NCBI GenBank assembly: GCA_016705125.1
Contig: JADIYW010000036.1
Span: 62,001 to 126,000, forward strand
DNA: 64,000 bases
Direction: 5' to 3'
Source of the DNA: Bacteroidota bacterium
GTDB taxonomy: Bacteria; Bacteroidota; Bacteroidia; Chitinophagales; JADIYW01
Positions within the stretch are counted from its first letter, which is position 1. Each line of letters begins with the position of its first letter. This document shows, piece by piece, positions 53,228 through 60,596 of the stretch. The translations under genes and the position numbers were made by a program. The notes below the pieces were generated by a model. It did not search any database and was not told the DNA's origin. It was given only the letters and a program-made list of their open reading frames with translations.

Positions 53228-54460
53228 ATGAGCAGAGTACATTCATTTCCAAAAGACAAAATAAAAATTCTTCTTTTAGAAGGCGTTCACATTTCTGCAA
53301 TTAAAGATTTTGAAAAGCGTGGTTATGTAAATATTGAAAACCACGCAGGCGCTATGTCGGAGGAAGAACTACTTAATTGTATTGAAGATTATCATATCGT
53401 AGGAATACGTTCAAAGACCGTTTTAACTGCAAAAGTGATAGAAAAGGCAAAGCGATTATATGCTGTTGGCGCTTTTTGTATTGGCACCAATCAGATAGAT
53501 TTAGAGGCTTGTAAAAAAATGGGTATTGCCGTTTTTAATTCTCCTTATTCCAATACAAGGTCGGTGGCTGAATTAATAATAGCTAATGCTATTATGTTAA
53601 AAAGAAGGATTCCTGAAAAGAACAAACAGGCACACGAAGGTATTTGGATGAAAGATGCAAAGGGCTGTTTTGAGGTAAGGGGTAAAACAATGGGCATAAT
53701 TGGTTATGGACACATTGGCTCTCAAGTTTCAGTTATGGCTGAATCGTTGGGAATGAAGGTAATATACTACGACGTTGAACCAAAATTACCATTAGGAAAT
53801 GCCAGAGTTGTAGATGAATTAGACAATTTGCTTGCAGAGGCTGATATTATTTCACTACATGTGCCAGCCAATCCACAAACGAAAAATATGATTGGAAAAG
53901 TCGAATTTGAAAAAATGAAAACCGGTGTCGTTTTCCAAAATCTAAGTAGGGGTTCTGTCGTTGATCTAGAGGCATTACGAGATGCATATTTAAGTGGGAA
54001 AGTTGCTGGAGCGGCAATAGATGTTTTTCCGATAGAACCAAAAGAAAAAGGACCTGGTTTTGAAAGTAGTTTAAAAGGACTCGACAATGTAATATTAACC
54101 CCACATATAGGTGGATCTACACTTGAAGCGCAAGAAAATATTGGCGTAGAAGTGTCTTCAAAATTGGGAGCATATATGGATAATGGTTCCACCGTTGGTT
54201 CACAAACCGTTCCTGAATTAAATCTTCCAGTACAATCTGGCACTCGAAGAATATTACATATACATCATAATGTGCCTGGTGTTTTATCCGCAATAAATAG
54301 CCAGCTTTCAGCCTATAAAGTAAACATACTTGGACAATACCTAAAAACAAACGAATCGATAGGTTATGTTGTTTTAGATGTAGATGGAAATACTAAAGAA
54401 GATGTTTTGGAAGAATTAAAAAAAGTAAATCATACCATAAAAGCTAGAATCTTATTTTAA
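53228..54460 (+). CDS. serA: D-3-phosphoglycerate dehydrogenase
   Basis: First step of serine synthesis (3-phosphoglycerate to 3-phosphohydroxypyruvate). 410 aa, the same class as E. coli SerA. Substrate domain start ILLLEGVHISAIKDF; AFCIGTNQIDL; NAD-binding GIIGYGHIGSQV (157-168); NLSRGSVVDLEAL with the substrate Arg; LTPHIGGSTLEAQ (about 287-299, catalytic His). The C-terminal ACT domain (about 335-410), RRILHIHHNVPGVLSAINSQL, is the serine-feedback site in related enzymes, so allosteric inhibition is plausible. No serB or serC nearby. Confidence 0.96.
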   Translation: MSRVHSFPKDKIKILLLEGVHISAIKDFEKRGYVNIENHAGAMSEEELLNCIEDYHIVGIRSKTVLTAKVIEKAKRLYAVGAFCIGTNQIDLEACKKMGIAVFNSPYSNTRSVAELIIANAIMLKRRIPEKNKQAHEGIWMKDAKGCFEVRGKTMGIIGYGHIGSQVSVMAESLGMKVIYYDVEPKLPLGNARVVDELDNLLAEADIISLHVPANPQTKNMIGKVEFEKMKTGVVFQNLSRGSVVDLEALRDAYLSGKVAGAAIDVFPIEPKEKGPGFESSLKGLDNVILTPHIGGSTLEAQENIGVEVSSKLGAYMDNGSTVGSQTVPELNLPVQSGTRRILHIHHNVPGVLSAINSQLSAYKVNILGQYLKTNESIGYVVLDVDGNTKEDVLEELKKVNHTIKARILF

Positions 54461-54517
54461 TAGTCGACATAGTTTAGTTAAAGAAATTTTGTTTTATAGT
54501 CAAAATTCGATTAACGT

Positions 54518-54550
54518 TTTGATAACATCAAAAATAACTCTATTTTTGAT
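54518..54550 (+). promoter_or_regulatory. Promoter of the second response regulator with stacked inverted repeats
   Basis: TTG (about 54520-54522), about 18 bases, TATTTTTG (54541-54548): full consensus, 14 bases before the ATG. The sequence holds TTTTGAT, ATCAAAAATA and TATTTTTGAT in turn: adjacent inverted repeats with perfect arms of 7 and 10 bases over the -33 to -7 region. Confidence 0.65.
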
Positions 54551-54562
54551 AAAAAAAATTAA

Positions 54563-55237
54563 ATGTCACTCAAAATAACTGTTTTAATAGTTGATGATCA
54601 ACAAATTATAATAGATGGCATAACTTCCCTCTTAAATTCAACACCAACCATTAAAATTATTGGTGGCTCCAAAAATGGGAAGCAGGCAATTGAGGACATT
54701 AGGAAATTAGACCCTGATATTGTTCTCCTCGATTTTAACATGCCAGAAATGGATGGTATTGAAACATTAGAAAAATTAAAAAATCAATATCCTCAAATAA
54801 AAGTAATCATGCTTACTGGGTATGATGAAATAGAATTGATTCGTGAAGCCTTAAGAAAAGGAGCAAAAGGTTATGTATTAAAAAACGTTGACAAAGCACA
54901 ATTAATTGTAGCAATTGAAAGTGTAAATAATGGCGGAACATTCTTGGACTCAAATGTGCAAGAGAAAGTAATAGAATCATTTGTAAAATCGAATAATAAT
55001 CCAAGTGAAAAAGTTGAGACTCAAATAAATGAATCCCGGAATTTATTCGAACTCACTCGCAGAGAGATAGATGTTTTGAGATTAATTGTGGAAGGAAAAA
55101 AAAGTACTGACATTGGAAATAAACTATTTATTAGCATCAACACTGTAGACACACACAGGAAAAATATAATGAGTAAATGCAATACCAAAAATGTAGCTGA
55201 GCTTGTAAAACTTGCACTAGACAAAAAATTAATCTAA
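54563..55237 (+). CDS. NarL/LuxR-type response regulator
   Basis: 224 aa. Receiver domain with intact pocket: Asp11-Asp12 (IVDDQQ), phosphoacceptor Asp57 (IVLLDFNMPEMDG), Thr in VIMLTGYDE and Lys in KGYVLKNVD. The C-terminal LuxR helix-turn-helix (about 162-218) reads LTRREIDVLRLIVEGKKSTDIGNKLFISINTVDTHRKNIMSKC. The last 9 bases overlap the 3' end of a convergent sensor kinase gene, its most likely partner (7TMR-DISM kinases often pair with this type). Own consensus promoter. Confidence 0.93.
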   Translation: MSLKITVLIVDDQQIIIDGITSLLNSTPTIKIIGGSKNGKQAIEDIRKLDPDIVLLDFNMPEMDGIETLEKLKNQYPQIKVIMLTGYDEIELIREALRKGAKGYVLKNVDKAQLIVAIESVNNGGTFLDSNVQEKVIESFVKSNNNPSEKVETQINESRNLFELTRREIDVLRLIVEGKKSTDIGNKLFISINTVDTHRKNIMSKCNTKNVAELVKLALDKKLI

Positions 55238-57190
55238 ATAAACATTTTCCAATGGAATTTCAATGGTTATCGTTGATCCTTTCCCTTTAAAGGAATCTAC
55301 ATTTAATAAGCCTTGCATAGAAACTACTCTATATTTAACGTTTTCAAGTCCGATACCACCTGTTTTTTTATCAAGCACATCAAACCCTACCCCATTATCT
55401 TCAACCATCAAAACAAAAACATCATCTCGACTAAATAATTGAATAATTAATTCTGAAGCTTTGGAATGTTTTAATACGTTCTGTAAAAGTTCTTGGATAA
55501 TTCTATATAAATTGACCCCAACAGGCTCTATTAATCGTTCATTATCAACTATTTTTATTAATTCAATGTCTAAATTAGGATTAGAAATTCTAATGTTTTG
55601 AATTAATTCTTCAATAGCTCTATTAAATCCCAATTTTGACAATGTAATAGGCATCAAATTTCTTGAAATACCCCGTATATCTTCCAGAGCAATATCAATA
55701 TCACCCATTAAGTTTCCTAGTTTCTGTTGCTTTTGTTCTGTTTCATTTTCAATTGATAATTTCATTTTAATTGTAGATAATAAAACGCCTAAACCATCAT
55801 GCAAATCTTGTGCAATTCGCTGTCTTTCATGCTCAATTCCCATCATTAATGCGCTAAAATTATTTATTCGCTCTTCAGAATTTCGTAGTAAATTTTCAGC
55901 ATTCTGATGATAAATTTTTAACACTCTATATGCAATTACAATAAAAATACCTACAATTTCAATAACAAATCCAAGCATAAATGCAGAATTCAAAGTAAAG
56001 GTAATAGGATAAAAAAAATCAAGATATGTTTGATTAAAATGTACCATATTTTTCGAATAACCCATGTATTCAAGAAGTAGAAGAATACCACCAATTACTC
56101 TAAAACTAAAAATGAACAATACTGATAAATTGCTAAAAATTAATCTTTTATCTATCAAATCGTTGAATATCAACAAAATAATTAACAAGGTATATAAAAC
56201 ATAGAATACTAAGTTAATTCTTATAAATAAAAGTGGTAATTCAAAAGTAGTCTTTGAAAGATAAGTTTCAAAAATTATGAATAACAAATAAACTATTACA
56301 AGAAGGGAATATGCATATAAAAATTTAAAATAAATCGAAAAGAATCTTTCGTTTTTTTGGCCTTTTAAAAATTGTCTTAAAAATTGAGTGTGACAGATAA
56401 AGAAAAGCGTGACCAAAATAAAAACACTCAGAAAAGAAAAAATAGGTTTAGATGTAAAAAGAAATAAATTACCCAAACCCAAATCTAGAAATATGATCCC
56501 AGTAAAGAAGATACTAGAAAAGATATAAAACCAATGATACCTATTTATTTTAACAATTAACTGAGCAAATGCCATAATGGAGATAAAAAGAAAAAGTATG
56601 AAAAAATAAAATCCCAAGAAACTTCTTTCCTTTTCATTATAAATCAATCTTTCTGTTTTATCCCAAACAAAAATATCGAAAAATAAAGAAGTCATCGGTT
56701 TTTTTATATTTAAATAGCAATCCCCTGATTCTCCTGGCTTTATCGTTAAATTAAAATGGTAATTAAAATGTTTTTCAGTTCTAGAATTTAATGGAAAAAT
56801 TAATCCAGTTTTCTTTGATTTTAGTGTGCTTTGAGGAGACTTAAAAAAAAATTGAATCTCAGGAATATATGGACTAATAAATTCAATAGTTAAATTATGC
56901 TGCTTATCTTCATTTCTAACATAAAACTTGAGCCAGTAACAATTATCTGAAATGCCCAAATTATTTGCCAAAGATCCTAATGATTTAAAATCAGCATTCG
57001 GCACCAATTGCACGCTATCCCAATCAACAGGAACATTTTCATCGTAAGCTAAAAACAAACCTTGATTTACAACAGGTTCAAATTTAAAATCTTCTTTAAT
57101 TGTAACAGCATTTTTCCCTAATAGCTTAGATTGAAAACCAATTAAACAAAAGAAGAATAGAAATAATTTTCCTGTTATTTTCAAAATCAT
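55229..57190 (-). CDS. 7TMR-DISM sensor histidine kinase (HisKA_3 / NarX-type)
   Basis: 653 aa. Signal/first helix LFLFFFCLIGF; extracytoplasmic 7TMR-DISMED2-type beta domain (about 35-175) with SLGSLANNLGISDNCYWLKFYVRN; seven hydrophobic helices (about 185-410, starting FLGFYFFILFLFISIMAF); short linker coiled coil; HisKA_3 dimerisation/phosphoacceptor helix ERQRIAQDLHDGLGVLLSTIK (about 452-472, catalytic His in DLHDG); HATPase with ELLQNVLKHSKASELI (N box), VEDNGVGFD (G1) and GGIGLENVKYRV. Predicted partner is the convergent response regulator. Ligand of the DISMED2 domain unknown; this fold often binds carbohydrates. Confidence 0.93.
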   Translation of the reverse strand: MILKITGKLFLFFFCLIGFQSKLLGKNAVTIKEDFKFEPVVNQGLFLAYDENVPVDWDSVQLVPNADFKSLGSLANNLGISDNCYWLKFYVRNEDKQHNLTIEFISPYIPEIQFFFKSPQSTLKSKKTGLIFPLNSRTEKHFNYHFNLTIKPGESGDCYLNIKKPMTSLFFDIFVWDKTERLIYNEKERSFLGFYFFILFLFISIMAFAQLIVKINRYHWFYIFSSIFFTGIIFLDLGLGNLFLFTSKPIFSFLSVFILVTLFFICHTQFLRQFLKGQKNERFFSIYFKFLYAYSLLVIVYLLFIIFETYLSKTTFELPLLFIRINLVFYVLYTLLIILLIFNDLIDKRLIFSNLSVLFIFSFRVIGGILLLLEYMGYSKNMVHFNQTYLDFFYPITFTLNSAFMLGFVIEIVGIFIVIAYRVLKIYHQNAENLLRNSEERINNFSALMMGIEHERQRIAQDLHDGLGVLLSTIKMKLSIENETEQKQQKLGNLMGDIDIALEDIRGISRNLMPITLSKLGFNRAIEELIQNIRISNPNLDIELIKIVDNERLIEPVGVNLYRIIQELLQNVLKHSKASELIIQLFSRDDVFVLMVEDNGVGFDVLDKKTGGIGLENVKYRVVSMQGLLNVDSFKGKGSTITIEIPLENVYLD

Positions 57191-57241
57191 TTAAATTTAA
57201 AACTGCAAATAGCAAATTGAATATAAATTTAACTAAAAAAT

Positions 57242-57264
57242 CTCACCTAAAAGGGTGAGTTTTT
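57242..57264 (+). terminator. Short hairpin with T run upstream of the ugd region
   Basis: CTCACC (57242-57247) pairs with GGTGAG (57254-57259) around TAAAAG, followed by five T. It also forms part of a larger inverted repeat with 57285-57298. It could act as a plus-strand terminator or leader structure. Confidence 0.5.
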
Positions 57265-57298
57265 AAAGCATTTGTAAAAAAAATCACCCCTTTAGGTG
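57244..57298. repeat. 14-base inverted repeat in the pre-ugd gap
   Basis: 57244-57257 and 57285-57298 are reverse complements with one mismatch. Each half is itself near-palindromic (CACC...GGTG), so two small hairpins or one long stem can form. Confidence 0.65.
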
Positions 57299-57402
57299 TT
57301 TAATGAGCAAAACATGCATAATATCTTTACCACCAATAATAAGAACAATCCTAAACACCATGAGGCTTATTATTTAAATCAAAATCCCTTTTTTTTTGAG
57401 CT

Positions 57403-57441
57403 AAAGGCAACCAAATAAGGTTGCCTTTAATTTTTATTTTT
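57403..57441 (+). terminator. Strong intrinsic terminator upstream of the ugd promoter
   Basis: Perfect 10-base stem AAAGGCAACC (57403-57412) / GGTTGCCTTT (57419-57428) with loop AAATAA, then T-rich AATTTTTATTTTT. No plus-strand gene precedes it (the upstream gene is on the minus strand), so it must end an unannotated transcript or insulate ugd. Confidence 0.85.
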
Positions 57442-57515
57442 CACAATAAGCAAACAATATATAGGCATATACGCACTGTGTTGAAATATTATCCTCATTT
57501 TTTATTTAAATACGG

Positions 57516-57523
57516 TATTTTTG
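57516..57523 (+). promoter_or_regulatory. -7 promoter element of ugd
   Basis: TATTTTTG matches TAnnTTTG, 17 bases before the ATG at 57541. No clear TTG at -33. Confidence 0.6.
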
Positions 57524-57540
57524 AAGAAATTTTATAAATC

Positions 57541-58863
57541 ATGAATATTGCAGTTATTGGAACTGGTTATGTTGGATTGGTATCAGGTACTTGCTTTGCC
57601 GAAAAAGGCAATAATGTTATCTGTGTTGATATTGATGAAAAAAAAGTGACTCAACTAAAAGCAGGACAAATTCCTATTTATGAACCAGGTTTAGAAACTA
57701 TTTTTACAAAAAATATAGAAGCCGGCAGATTATCATTCACTACTAATTTGGCGGAAGGTATACAGAATGCTGAAATTATATTTTTGGCACTTCCAACACC
57801 ATCTGATGAAGATGGGTCGGCAGACTTAAGCTATGTTTCAAAATGTGCTGAGGCAATTAGCCCTTTAATTACTGATTATAAAATAATCGTGAACAAAAGT
57901 ACCGTACCTGTTGGAACAGCAGAAATGGTAAGTAATATCCTTTCAGAAAAAGCAACTGCTCCATTTGATGTAGTTTCAAATCCCGAGTTTTTGAGGGAAG
58001 GATCAGCCTTGAAAGATTTTATGAATCCAGATAGGGTTGTTATTGGTTCCTCCTCGCAAAGAGCGATTGAAAAAATGTCAGCATTATATGCTCCTTTTAT
58101 ACAAGATGAAAATCAGATTGTAATTGGTGATGAGAAATCTGCAGAAATGTCAAAGTATGCTGCAAACGCCTATTTATCTGCACGACTTACCTTTATGAAT
58201 GAAATTGCGACACTGTGCGAAAAAGTAGGTGCAAACGTTGATTTTATTAGAGAAAGCATGGGAATGGATGACAGAATTGGATCAAAATTCTTATTTCCCG
58301 GTATTGGATTTGGAGGAAGTTGTTTTCCAAAAGACATACGTGCATTAGTAAAAACAGCAAAAGACAATGATTATAATTTCAAAATTCTTAATTCAGTAAT
58401 TGAAGTCAACGAAAGTCAGAAAGTCGTTATTGTTCAACGTGTTAAGAATTATTTTAAAGGCAATCTTGAAGGAAAACGAATTACCATTTGGGGTTTAGCA
58501 TTCAAGCCTAATACGGATGATGTTCGACAGGCTTCTTCCCTTAAAATAATAAGTCGCCTTTTAGATGAAAAAGCAATCGTTTCTGTATTCGACCCAGTAG
58601 CTATGGAAAATGTGAAAAAAATATTTGGAGATAAAATAATTTATTCAGAAAATAGTGAACAAGCAATAAAAGATGCTGACGCGCTTATCATAGTAACGGA
58701 GTGGAATGAATTTAGAAAATTTCCGTTAGAATTGTTAGCCAATACAATGAAATCAAAGGTTGTATTTGATGGGAGAAATATTTTCAAGTTAGAAGAAATG
58801 GAAACAGCTGGTTTTTATTACGAAAGCATCGGAAGACCAACGGTTGGAAAAAATAAGAATTAA
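57541..58863 (+). CDS. ugd: UDP-glucose 6-dehydrogenase
   Basis: Oxidises UDP-glucose to UDP-glucuronate with two NAD, supplying uronic acid for surface polysaccharide. 440 aa. N-terminal Rossmann motif MNIAVIGTGYVGLVSG (1-16), LPTPSDEDGSADLSYV (about 86-101), NKSTVPVGTAE, NPEFLREGSALKDFMNPDRVV (about 148-168), the catalytic Cys261 in GIGFGGSCFPKD, and the C-terminal domain with GLAFKPNTDDVRQA. All catalytic residues intact. Monocistronic by position; the YceI gene is convergent 1 base away. GDP-mannose dehydrogenase is a close relative, but the motifs here fit UDP-glucose enzymes better. Confidence 0.92.
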   Translation: MNIAVIGTGYVGLVSGTCFAEKGNNVICVDIDEKKVTQLKAGQIPIYEPGLETIFTKNIEAGRLSFTTNLAEGIQNAEIIFLALPTPSDEDGSADLSYVSKCAEAISPLITDYKIIVNKSTVPVGTAEMVSNILSEKATAPFDVVSNPEFLREGSALKDFMNPDRVVIGSSSQRAIEKMSALYAPFIQDENQIVIGDEKSAEMSKYAANAYLSARLTFMNEIATLCEKVGANVDFIRESMGMDDRIGSKFLFPGIGFGGSCFPKDIRALVKTAKDNDYNFKILNSVIEVNESQKVVIVQRVKNYFKGNLEGKRITIWGLAFKPNTDDVRQASSLKIISRLLDEKAIVSVFDPVAMENVKKIFGDKIIYSENSEQAIKDADALIIVTEWNEFRKFPLELLANTMKSKVVFDGRNIFKLEEMETAGFYYESIGRPTVGKNKN

Positions 58864-58864
58864 T

Positions 58865-59530
58865 TTATTTCGTTTTAATTTCTAAATTTAAATTTACAGT
58901 TGGCGAAATAAATTTATCGCCTAATGATTGATCGTTACCGTACGATAAACCCCAATCAGATCTATTAATATTAAAATTAGCTTGAGCAGAAATCGATTTT
59001 TCAGTAGTGAAAATAATTGCTGGAAAACGGATGGACTTAGTTGAATCATTAAGGGTTAAATTGCCAGTAATAATATGCGTTGGATTTTTTGTAAATACTT
59101 TTTCGTTTGGAAATGAATCGGGTGAAAAGGGTGCAATATGCGCCATAATAAATTTTGCAGTAGGAAATTTAACACTATTAAAAAAATCTTCAGACAGCAA
59201 ATGGTTGGCTAATTTCAAGTTGTTTTCCTGATCCAAATCTACTACTTCAAGTGAATTCACATTAATAGTAAAAACGCCACTTTTTATACTTCCGTTTTCT
59301 AATACAAAAAAACCATTTGAAAGTTTAAAATTACCATGGTGGCTAGCAGTTGGTTTACTACCTATCCATGACACCAAACTTACATTTGTATCAACCACCC
59401 AATGATTAGAATCTTGTTGAATATCAACGATTTCAATAGCATCTCCAACTTCGGCCTTATCTGCTTCTGGCGCACAGGCGCAAGCATAAAAGAATAATGG
59501 CAATGCCATCATAAAAACAAACCTTTTCAT
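58865..59530 (-). CDS. YceI-family lipoprotein
   Basis: 221 aa. N-terminal signal MKRFVFMMALPLFFYAC with lipidation Cys near 17 (a Cys-Ala-Cys pair follows). The mature part is a YceI lipocalin-like barrel: VDTNVSLVSWIGSKPTASHHGNFKLSNG (about 48-75), KSGVFTINVNSLEVVDLD, LLSEDFFNSVKFPTAKFIM (about 107-125), HIITGNLTLND and the C-terminal INRSDWGLSYGNDQSLGDKFISPTVNLNLEI. The family binds isoprenoid-type lipids; role here unknown. A -7 element lies 32 bases upstream at 59563-59570. Confidence 0.88.
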   Translation of the reverse strand: MKRFVFMMALPLFFYACACAPEADKAEVGDAIEIVDIQQDSNHWVVDTNVSLVSWIGSKPTASHHGNFKLSNGFFVLENGSIKSGVFTINVNSLEVVDLDQENNLKLANHLLSEDFFNSVKFPTAKFIMAHIAPFSPDSFPNEKVFTKNPTHIITGNLTLNDSTKSIRFPAIIFTTEKSISAQANFNINRSDWGLSYGNDQSLGDKFISPTVNLNLEIKTK

Positions 59531-59562
59531 AATTTCCCCAATAATTATGATTAAAAGTAAAT

Positions 59563-59570
59563 CAAAAATA
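59563..59570 (-). promoter_or_regulatory. -7 promoter element of the YceI gene
   Basis: TATTTTTG on the minus strand, full match to TAnnTTTG, 32 bases before the ATG at 59530. Confidence 0.5.
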
Positions 59571-59612
59571 TTTTAAAATGACAAAAAGTTATCTACACTT
59601 GTATAAATAGAC

Positions 59613-60596
59613 TTAAAAATCATAAACTGTAGCTAAAACAGTCTCTCCAACCACTTTTAAAGTGTTTTTATCAATTTTAGATAAATTATCTTCATGTGTA
59701 TGCCAATACTTCCAAAAACCGCTAGCAGTATTTAAATCCTTATGAATGATGTCAATCGTTGGAATTGCTGCAATTTTATTGATATAATAATGGTCATCGA
59801 TTATAGATTCTGTCATTCTAAAATTAAAATAATCAGCATACCCCATTTGAATAGCAATATTCCATACTTTTCTATTAAATTCTGGGGCGTATTGCATCGA
59901 AATACCTTCCATGGTAAACAATGCATCACCTGCGCCAACCATATCTAGCAGGATTCCATTTTCAGCTGTATAATTTGGTTTATGCGGATTTTTTGCCCAA
60001 TATTGAGTGCCAAGCGCATAAGAATCTTCTACATGATCGCCATCTCCATCAGGCTGTCCGTAATCCTCCACATCAAAAAAGATAATATCCACACCTACAT
60101 CAGGCTTTTTGATATTTAACTGCCGGGCAATTTCCATCAAAACGGCAACACCACTCGCACCATCATTTGCCCCATCAATTGGCAAATTCTTTTTGGCTGT
60201 GTCTTGATCTGCAAATGGTCTGGAATCCCAATGCGCGCACAACAAAATCCTTTTTTCTATATCTGGGTTAAAAGAAGCAATCAGATTAAACATGGGTACT
60301 TCTTTTCCATTATAAATATTAAGCTTTGCCTCTTGTACAGTTACCTGAGCCCCAAATTGTGTCATTTTTTCTTTCAAATAATCAAAACAAGCTTTTTGAG
60401 CTGGCAAACCTGGTACTCTAGGGCCAAAAGCTACTTGTTTAGCAACATATTCATAGGCCGAATCAGGCGAAAAATCAGGTCGTTCTAATGTTTCTTCAAC
60501 TACTACTACTTCTGATTCGTCTTTTTTGAGCCATTTACAAGAAAAAAGTAAGCTTGTAAACAAACAAACAGTAATTAATAGTCTAAATGACTTCAT
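59613..60596 (-). CDS. M28-family zinc peptidase lipoprotein (glutaminyl-cyclase-like)
   Basis: 327 aa from the chosen start. Lipoprotein signal LLITVCLFTSLLFSC. M28 motifs: RILLCAHWDSRPFADQD (zinc His/Asp), IDGANDGASGVAVLMEIAR (bridging Asp), DIIFFDVEDYG (catalytic and zinc acidic residues) and HTHEDNLSKID (last zinc His). The order matches glutaminyl-peptide cyclotransferases and related aminopeptidases. ATG 60596 lies inside the last codons of cysS (14-base overlap); an earlier ATG at 60611 would add MEIQV. Translational coupling to cysS is likely. Whether it is a cyclase or aminopeptidase is not decided by sequence. Confidence 0.85.
   Translation of the reverse strand: MKSFRLLITVCLFTSLLFSCKWLKKDESEVVVVEETLERPDFSPDSAYEYVAKQVAFGPRVPGLPAQKACFDYLKEKMTQFGAQVTVQEAKLNIYNGKEVPMFNLIASFNPDIEKRILLCAHWDSRPFADQDTAKKNLPIDGANDGASGVAVLMEIARQLNIKKPDVGVDIIFFDVEDYGQPDGDGDHVEDSYALGTQYWAKNPHKPNYTAENGILLDMVGAGDALFTMEGISMQYAPEFNRKVWNIAIQMGYADYFNFRMTESIIDDHYYINKIAAIPTIDIIHKDLNTASGFWKYWHTHEDNLSKIDKNTLKVVGETVLATVYDF

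Larger units (their letters stand above)
57191..57540. other. 350-base non-coding region rich in hairpins
   Basis: No convincing gene. It holds, in order on the plus strand, a short GC stem with a T run, an inverted copy of that stem, a 24-codon AT-rich ORF (57303-57377) with no homology I recognise, a strong intrinsic terminator, and the ugd promoter. Details are in separate entries. Confidence 0.6.

Noticed and set aside
57191..57540. tRNA or known riboswitch in the largest gap
   Set aside because: No cloverleaf, no CCA end, and no match to a riboswitch I can recognise; only hairpins and a terminator.
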